Assembly (NCBI GenBank): GCA_030765605.1
Contig: JAVCCG010000004.1
Location: forward strand, 1-48,692
From: Candidatus Alcyoniella australis
Lineage (GTDB): Bacteria; Lernaellota; Lernaellaia; JAVCCG01; Alcyoniellaceae
Reading direction: 5' to 3'
Length of the DNA: 48,692 bases
Part shown: positions 43,600 through 48,692 of the stretch, piece after piece
Layout: each line of letters opens with the position of its first letter
How positions within the stretch are numbered: position 1 is the stretch's first letter
The notes under the pieces: model-generated
What the model saw: only the letters and a program-made list of their open reading frames with translations
Database searches by the model: none
Told to the model about the DNA's origin: nothing
Position numbers and translations under genes: made by a program

Positions 43600-44199
43600 T
43601 CATTCGCCGTAGGGGTAGATCACGGCGATCGCCTTGGGCACGACCTCGCCCACGCCGCGCAGGCAGTGCGGTTTCTTCGAGTAGAAATAGAGCGCGTCAC
43701 CGGGCTGCAGCAGCACGCGGTCCTCGCCCGAGACGAACTCGACCTCGCCCTGGAGCACGTAGATGAACTCCTCGCCCTCGTGGCTGACAAGCTTGGGCGG
43801 CTGCCCCGGGTCGAGGGTGAACTCGACGAAGAACGGTTCCATGCGCTTGCCGCTGAGCCGATAGGCCAGCGATTCGTAGTTGTACTGCAACGGCGTGGCG
43901 TCCGCCTGCTGCAATCGGCGGATCTGGCGCCCCTCGCCGTGGCGCACAACCTCGATCGCGTCGGTAAACGGTGCGTCTTGGAAAAACGTGTCCACTGTTG
44001 TGCCCAGCGCCTTGGCGATGTTCACCAGCGCGGCCACGGTGGGCGCGATCACGTCGCTCTCCATCTGCGAGAGCAACACCACCGGCATACTGGTGCGCTC
44101 GGAGACCTGTTCGATGCTCAGGCCCTGCTTGGTTCTCAGGGTGCGGATTTTGCGTCCGATGGCCAGCCGACGGACCTCCTCTTTAATCTTCTCGGGCAT
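43600..44199 (-). CDS. XRE-family regulator with C-terminal cupin domain
   Basis: A 199-residue DNA-binding protein. The helix-turn-helix is at about 16-68 (IRTLRTKQGLSIEQVSERT, LSQMESDVIAPTVAALVNIA). The C-terminal cupin (about 105-195) has HEGEEFIYVLQGEVEF and LQPGDALYFYSKKPHCL, which would bind a small ligand or metal. AGGAGA lies 7 nt ahead of the ATG. As the first gene of the por operon it probably senses a metabolite and controls the operon and itself; this is inference from position. Confidence 0.88.
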   Translation of the reverse strand: MPEKIKEEVRRLAIGRKIRTLRTKQGLSIEQVSERTSMPVVLLSQMESDVIAPTVAALVNIAKALGTTVDTFFQDAPFTDAIEVVRHGEGRQIRRLQQADATPLQYNYESLAYRLSGKRMEPFFVEFTLDPGQPPKLVSHEGEEFIYVLQGEVEFVSGEDRVLLQPGDALYFYSKKPHCLRGVGEVVPKAIAVIYPYGE

Positions 44200-44250
44200 C
44201 GCGCGTCTCCTAATGTCGCCTAATCCGCATGATTGTTGACGGTTATTCGA

Positions 44251-44278
44251 ATTTTACATAAACAAGCCGTCTTTGCAA
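44251..44278 (-). promoter_or_regulatory. putative promoter of the regulator-por operon
   Basis: On the minus strand TTGCAA (44278-44273) and TAAAAT (44256-44251) are 16 nt apart in an AT-rich patch unlike the surroundings. Transcription would start near 44244. TTGTT and AACAA half sites surround the -10 region and could be part of an operator. Confidence 0.5.
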
Positions 44279-44297
44279 TTTCGGCCGTCCGGCGCGC

Positions 44298-44783
44298 TCA
44301 GGGCGTTTGGAACTCGCTTTGGATCAACGGCCGGTCGCGCGATGGCCGGTCGAGTTGGATTTTCTTGCGCACGCCGTCGGCCTCGATCATCAGGCTGCCG
44401 CGGCCGATCCACTCCAATTGCAGCTCGTCGCGTTTAAGCAGGATGATCCCGGCGACCCGCGGCCGCAGCATCCCCGGATCAAGCACAATCAGATGATTCT
44501 TATTCCAGCCCAGCCACACCGTGCGGTATAGGCCCAGCCCCCACAGCAGCATCGAGATTATCCACGGAGTGACCGCGCCGACCAACACCGTCCCGGCCAG
44601 ACTCGGCGCCAGCGCCAAGCCGTAGCGGCCCATCGCTCGGCCGAACAGCACCAGCGCCACCAGGTCCACGCCGATGATCAACGTCCACAGCAGCGAATGG
44701 CTAAGCCCGCTGCCCGCCGGCACCATGCGCTGCGGCCTGTTCTCGGGCACCAGCTTGCGAAACGTCTCCAGCTTCTTGTCCAC
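44298..44783 (-). CDS. small membrane protein with PH-like cytosolic part
   Basis: A 161-residue protein with two membrane helices (about 29-48 and 58-83) and a C-terminal beta-rich stretch (NHLIVLDPGMLRPRVAGIIL, GRGSLMIEADGVRKKIQ) like the bacterial PH-domain membrane proteins. The start is GTG at 44783 with GGGGGGAA close upstream. The function is unknown. Confidence 0.65.
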   Translation of the reverse strand: MDKKLETFRKLVPENRPQRMVPAGSGLSHSLLWTLIIGVDLVALVLFGRAMGRYGLALAPSLAGTVLVGAVTPWIISMLLWGLGLYRTVWLGWNKNHLIVLDPGMLRPRVAGIILLKRDELQLEWIGRGSLMIEADGVRKKIQLDRPSRDRPLIQSEFQTP

Positions 44784-44815
44784 GCCGTTCCCCCCTGCTT
44801 CGCTGATCGTTGCTT

Positions 44816-44843
44816 ACTATAGCCTCGTGCCTGTCGCGGACAA
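44816..44843 (-). promoter_or_regulatory. putative promoter of the PH-like membrane protein gene
   Basis: On the minus strand TTGTCC (44843-44838) and TATAGT (44821-44816) are 16 nt apart, about 30 nt ahead of the GTG start at 44783. Confidence 0.5.
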
Positions 44844-44920
44844 AGCGTAAATCGCAGCCGCGGCCAAGTGACGCAGCGACCGTTTTTATCGTGTAAGATA
44901 AGGGTTTGATGGAGGCGCTG

Positions 44921-47152
44921 ATGAGAAAATTCGCCCTGATTTTGCTGATCGCCCTGCTGTGCGCGGGACTGGCGGCCTGCGGCGGCGAGGATGACGATGA
45001 CGGCGGCGGCAGTCACGGCGACGACGATGACGACGACGATGACGACACTATCCCGCCGGGCGAGGAGCCGCAGCTGATCGACAGCGATTACAGCTTCGGC
45101 CCGGCCCAGTGCTCGTGCCCGTTGGGTAGCGAAAGCTGGAGCCGCCTGCGGGTCGCGACCTTCAACGTCAACAACATGAACTCGATCAGCGTCACGGAGC
45201 TGGTGGCGGCCCTGGACGAATTCGAGCTCGACCTGCTCTCGCTGCAGCAGGTCCCGGACCAGGCGACCCTCGATCTGATCGCGGACGGCCTGGACATGGA
45301 ATTCGCCCTCTACTCCGAGGACGACGCGGGCATCGGCCTGATCAGCGATGGGCTGCTCGAATTGAAACAGTCGATCGCGCTGTTCTCCGGTGGCACGGCG
45401 CTCAAGGCGACCACCGATCTTTTAGGCCACACCTTCACGGTCTACGGCTTTGCCTTGGACAGCGGCTCGGCAGGCCAGAAGGACGCCCAGATCCTGGGCG
45501 AGTCGATCGAGGACGAGATCTCGCCGCTGCTGATCGTGGCCGGCGACCTGGGCGGCGCCGAGGTCTACAGCTCGCAGCTTGATCTGCTGCAGCCGATGCT
45601 TGCAGACGCCTTTGCCTCGCTCGGCGTCTACCCCAGCCAGGCGCACACGATCCCGGCCGTGGGCTGGTTCGGCGAAAACGGCCCGCATCTGAGCGACAGC
45701 GTGCTGTTCGACCGCAATTCCGGGATCTGCGCGGCCGACGGATCGGCGCTCACGCTGAGCCCGGCCGGATCGGATCACAAGCCCGCGTGGTTCGAGCTGG
45801 CGCTGCCCACCGAGTTCGGGGCGCGGCCGCCCCAGGCCATGGGCACGCTGGCGATCTTCGGTCCGACCCGCGTCGAGGTGTTGTTCGACGACCTGCTCGA
45901 TCCGCAGACCCTGGACAACGTCGGCGTGGATGACGGCAAATCCGGCAACCGGCTCAAGGGCTCGGCCGTGCTGATCGACGAGGGCTCACGCCTGCGGATC
46001 GACCTTGATCGCGAGCTGGTCGTGGGTCGACGCTACGAGATCGACGTGCGCGGACTGCTTGGAGTCAACGGCCATGCGGTCTACGTCGAGACAGGATTGT
46101 CGTTCGTCTACGTCGAGAACCTGCTGAGCAACCCCGGCGCCGAGCAGGGGCTCGCCGGCTGGAACGTGACCGGCGACGCGCGCGAGGAATCGCAGCGCAA
46201 GGGGATCACCCCCTACTGCGGCAATATGTTTTTTGCCGGCAGCCCGACCGAGGCGCGCACCGAGCTGAGCCAGACCCTGAGTCTGGACGAGCACGCGCCG
46301 ACCATCGACGCGGGCAACGGCCTGCTGATCTTCGGCGGGGTGGCTTCCACGGCCGCGCAGCTCAACGGCAACGCCGTGGTCCCCACGGCCCGCGACGAGG
46401 CCGAAATGCTGGTCGAGGTCTACAACGAATCGGGCATCCTGATGGCCACGCACAGCAGCGGCAAGCGCTATACCCTGGGCTGGCATCCGATCCTCGAGAG
46501 TATCGAGCTCCCCGTGGGATCGCGGCGGGCCACCGCGCGGCTGTTGCTTTACCAAAACGGCGACGAGGGCAACGACGCGGCGTTCGACTCGACCTTCCTG
46601 GGTTTCGGCGCCATTGAGCAGGATCTGCCGCGGGTCAGCCCCAATCTGCTGAGCAACTCGTTGTTCCTGATCGGCGAGGGTGGCCAGGCCGGCTGGTTGT
46701 TTAAGCAGTCCCAGGTGCGCGAAAATTTGCCCGAGGTCGGCGGCGCGCACGACGAGTCGAGCTACGGCGGACAGCGGCTGGTGTCGGTCGGGACCTCCCT
46801 GGACACCGGCGAAGTCAGTCAGGCCATCGACGTCGAGGGCTGGGCCGACCAAATCGACAGCGGCGAGCTCTGCCTCGAATGGAGCGGCTGGGCGCGCTCC
46901 TGGGACGGCCAATCGCGGATCTACCCCACACTGACGATCCTCGACCAAAACGGCGAAGAGCTGGCAACCCTGGACAACAGCTTTGTGCTCGACACCCAGT
47001 GGAAGCCCTTCGGCGATGTGCTGCGCGTCGCGCCGGGCGTGCGCGGGTTCGAGTACGTGATCGAGGGAATGAGTATTGCCGGAGAGCCGGCGTACTTCTG
47101 CCTGCCCAGCCTGCACCTGCGCCGCACCCAGATCGCGGGAGTCTGTCGGTAA
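44921..47152 (+). CDS. multidomain poly-Asp lipoprotein with degenerate endonuclease/phosphatase domain
   Basis: A 743-residue lipoprotein. The lipobox LAAC gives C20, followed by an Asp-rich linker (runs of 4 and 9 Asp). Residues about 75-300 resemble an endonuclease/exonuclease/phosphatase domain: LRVATFNVNN and SDHKPAW fit, but the catalytic Glu is Gln in LSLQQVP and GDxN is AGDLG, so activity is doubtful. About 305-395 looks like an SbsA-type Ig domain (VEVLFDDLLDPQT). Two jelly-roll modules follow, opening NLLSNPGAEQGLAGW and NLLSNSLFLIG, typical of CBM4/9-like domains. It may bind polymers at the cell surface. The ATG at 44921 has GGAGG 5 nt upstream. Confidence 0.82.
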   Translation: MRKFALILLIALLCAGLAACGGEDDDDGGGSHGDDDDDDDDDTIPPGEEPQLIDSDYSFGPAQCSCPLGSESWSRLRVATFNVNNMNSISVTELVAALDEFELDLLSLQQVPDQATLDLIADGLDMEFALYSEDDAGIGLISDGLLELKQSIALFSGGTALKATTDLLGHTFTVYGFALDSGSAGQKDAQILGESIEDEISPLLIVAGDLGGAEVYSSQLDLLQPMLADAFASLGVYPSQAHTIPAVGWFGENGPHLSDSVLFDRNSGICAADGSALTLSPAGSDHKPAWFELALPTEFGARPPQAMGTLAIFGPTRVEVLFDDLLDPQTLDNVGVDDGKSGNRLKGSAVLIDEGSRLRIDLDRELVVGRRYEIDVRGLLGVNGHAVYVETGLSFVYVENLLSNPGAEQGLAGWNVTGDAREESQRKGITPYCGNMFFAGSPTEARTELSQTLSLDEHAPTIDAGNGLLIFGGVASTAAQLNGNAVVPTARDEAEMLVEVYNESGILMATHSSGKRYTLGWHPILESIELPVGSRRATARLLLYQNGDEGNDAAFDSTFLGFGAIEQDLPRVSPNLLSNSLFLIGEGGQAGWLFKQSQVRENLPEVGGAHDESSYGGQRLVSVGTSLDTGEVSQAIDVEGWADQIDSGELCLEWSGWARSWDGQSRIYPTLTILDQNGEELATLDNSFVLDTQWKPFGDVLRVAPGVRGFEYVIEGMSIAGEPAYFCLPSLHLRRTQIAGVCR

Positions 47153-47167
47153 CAGGTTGGCCGCATC

Positions 47168-48643
47168 CTACTGCGTGCGTTTGAGCAGCACCATTTGCCG
47201 TTGCAGCCGATATCCCGGCGGGGCCAAAGCCGCCTGCCACGGGATCTCGAGCTTCGCCTCAATCGCGTAACCCTCGTGCAATAGGCCCTCGACCGCCTGG
47301 TCGCGGCTGACCAACAACGCATAATCGGCCTGGCCCTGATCCGCAGAATGCAGCTGCTCGGGCAACGAGACATAGACGTCGATCCCGCAGTACAGCGTAC
47401 TGCCCGGCGGAAGCTCGTCAATCAACCGCGCAGCGCCCGCGGCGCTGGGATGCAGCAGCGCCAGGTCCACGCCCACACCGCTGATGATCACCAGCAGCAG
47501 CACCAACAGCGCCAAACCACGGCCCAGGGAGCGCCGCACCCGTCCGCGCGCGTTCCACAGGTACTCCAGCGCCACGGCAGCGGGCACCGCGGCCAGGGCC
47601 GAGACGAACAGCACGTCGTAGGGCTTGAGCCCGCGCGAGGGGTAGGTGAACCAATGCACGGGCATGCAAAAGCTCAGGTAGTGCGCCGCGCTCACGCTCA
47701 GAAACAGCCAGCCCAGCTCGCGTCCGCGCCTACGCCGCAGCAGCAGGATCGTGCCCATGCCCAACCAAAGCAGAGTGGAGGGCCCGAGATTCTGTTCGAC
47801 CATGCTCAGGTAGAGCCAGGGCGGCTCGAGCCCGCGGCGTTCGACCTCGGCCTCGCTCAAGCGCTCCTCGGGCGCTGCGGGCACGTAGTGGTCCAGGTGG
47901 CGGTCGAGCTGGTGGGGAAAAAACAGAGAGAAGTTGATCAGCCAGTACAACGTTAGGGCGACAACGCCCACCAGCAGCGCCTTGATCACGAAACGCGCCG
48001 CGCGTCGCAGCCTCAGCCCGTGCGGCAGTTCGCGCGCACAATACACGCCGAACAGCGCCCCGGGCATCAGCCCGTAGCTGGACTCCTTTGTCGCGGCGCT
48101 CAGCGATCCCAGCAGCGCCACCGACGCCCAGTGCCAGATGCGCTCGGCCCGGGCCGTGGCCAACCAGGCCGCGGCCGCGCAGGTCGCCAGGGCCAGCAGC
48201 GTCATTACCGCGTTGACCGACTCGCCGTGGAACATGAAGACCATGCCCGGCGCAAAAGCGGCCAGCACACCGGCGAGCAGCGTGACCCCGCGTCCCAGGC
48301 CGCGCGAGGCGATCAGCATTACGCACAGCGTGCACAGCGCCCCGAGCAGCGCGCAGACAGTGCGCGCGGCGCGCTGCATCCAGAGCGGGTCCGCAGGCGG
48401 CCCGCCCAGGGCCCGACGCAAGCCATCGGCAACGCGCACGGGCATCGCATAGACGTAGTAGCTCAGCGGGCCGTAAAACGGGTGCGGCATGGGCTCGCCG
48501 CGCACCACGGTCGAGATCTCCAGAGGCTGCGGCAGCAGCAGCAACCCGCGATCGAGTCCCACGTTGTTGCCCGCCAGGTTCAGTCCCAGGCTCAGCAGCA
48601 CGATCAGAGCGGCCAGAATCAGGAATACGCGTTTGCCCTGCAT
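47168..48643 (-). CDS. GT39/ArnT-like polytopic glycosyltransferase-family membrane protein
   Basis: A 491-residue protein with about ten to eleven membrane helices and a short C-terminal soluble part. The first loop has PFYGPLSYYVYAMP, as in dolichyl/polyprenyl-phosphate-mannose-type transferases, and the catalytic acidic residue may be the Asp in VGLDRG or the Glu of PLEIS. Members move sugars from polyprenyl phosphate to lipid A, proteins or glycans. The ending GYRLQRQMVLLKR is echoed by the gene fragment just upstream. It starts 4 nt after that fragment's stop, so the two are cotranscribed. Confidence 0.72.
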   Translation of the reverse strand: MQGKRVFLILAALIVLLSLGLNLAGNNVGLDRGLLLLPQPLEISTVVRGEPMPHPFYGPLSYYVYAMPVRVADGLRRALGGPPADPLWMQRAARTVCALLGALCTLCVMLIASRGLGRGVTLLAGVLAAFAPGMVFMFHGESVNAVMTLLALATCAAAAWLATARAERIWHWASVALLGSLSAATKESSYGLMPGALFGVYCARELPHGLRLRRAARFVIKALLVGVVALTLYWLINFSLFFPHQLDRHLDHYVPAAPEERLSEAEVERRGLEPPWLYLSMVEQNLGPSTLLWLGMGTILLLRRRRGRELGWLFLSVSAAHYLSFCMPVHWFTYPSRGLKPYDVLFVSALAAVPAAVALEYLWNARGRVRRSLGRGLALLVLLLVIISGVGVDLALLHPSAAGAARLIDELPPGSTLYCGIDVYVSLPEQLHSADQGQADYALLVSRDQAVEGLLHEGYAIEAKLEIPWQAALAPPGYRLQRQMVLLKRTQ

Positions 48644-48647
48644 CGGT

Positions 48648-48692
48648 TCAACGCCGCCCGAGCAGCGTCAGGTCGGTCTGCAGCCGAAAGTC
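48648..48692 (-). CDS. C-terminal fragment of a paralogous glycosyltransferase-like gene (right edge)
   Basis: The minus-strand frame from the edge reads DFRLQTDLTLLGRR and stops at 48648. This lines up with the end of the neighbouring gene (GYRLQRQMVLLKRTQ), so the cut gene is probably a close paralogue of it. Only 14 codons are visible, and everything beyond the alignment is inference. Confidence 0.5.
   Translation of the reverse strand, partial: DFRLQTDLTLLGRR

Overview
The window is a 48.7-kb piece of a high-GC chromosome from a diderm (Gram-negative-type) bacterium. LptD, a putative LpxH-like phosphoesterase and many lipobox or Sec signal sequences indicate an outer membrane. A ferredoxin-type 2-oxoacid oxidoreductase, three B12-binding radical SAM proteins and a 2-hydroxyacyl-CoA-dehydratase-activator homologue suggest an anaerobic or facultative life. 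PilZ, HAMP and PP2C signalling genes, poly-Asp secreted proteins and many TPR/lipoprotein genes recall environmental Deltaproteobacteria-like or candidate-phylum genomes. The lineage is an inference, because no rRNA or tRNA is present. I see no insertion sequence, phage, CRISPR array or toxin-antitoxin module.

Layout. 1-1.7 kb: an intergenic repeat, then a secreted metallophosphoesterase with a poly-Asp tail on the minus strand. 1.7-13.2 kb: a long plus-strand series holding a BadF/HgdC-type ATPase, folC, lptD, an envelope-linked phosphoesterase, two small unknown membrane genes, and a tightly packed set: lipoprotein, TPR lipoprotein with a decayed phosphoesterase core, TlpA-like thioredoxin, and phosphoesterase-thioredoxin fusion. 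13.2-13.5 kb: a tandem array with an exact 69-bp period. 13.5-25.4 kb: a deacetylase-like gene, a small permease, two radical SAM genes, a zinc/manganese-type ABC importer linked to a creatininase-family gene, a third radical SAM gene and a peptide-type solute-binding lipoprotein. 25.6-32.6 kb: TPR lipoprotein, PilZ, HAMP protein, EngB GTPase, two divergent membrane proteins and a DUF3108-like exported protein. 32.8-39.1 kb: transketolase, CPBP protease, a PP2C phosphatase and a DEAD-box helicase. 39.2-44.2 kb: a minus-strand operon of a cupin-type regulator, PorG, a fused flavoprotein-ferredoxin, PorA and PorB. 44.3-48.7 kb: a membrane protein, a large multidomain poly-Asp lipoprotein and two glycosyltransferase-like membrane proteins, the second cut by the window edge.

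How genes fit together. folC-lptD-phosphoesterase overlap or abut and look co-transcribed. The ABC importer genes overlap by 4 and 8 nt. The por operon appears complete and headed by its own regulator.

The most unusual non-coding signal is a dispersed hairpin repeat: a 6-bp stem around a TTG loop (read in the gene sense), found just after stop codons at four sites, three of them convergent gene ends. Stem bases change in a compensatory way between copies. At one site five hairpin positions recur at exactly 69-bp spacing. The most unusual coding signals are the phosphoesterase/thioredoxin gene set (9.3-13.2 kb), the flavoprotein-ferredoxin fusion in the por operon, and a cysteine cluster inserted in transketolase.
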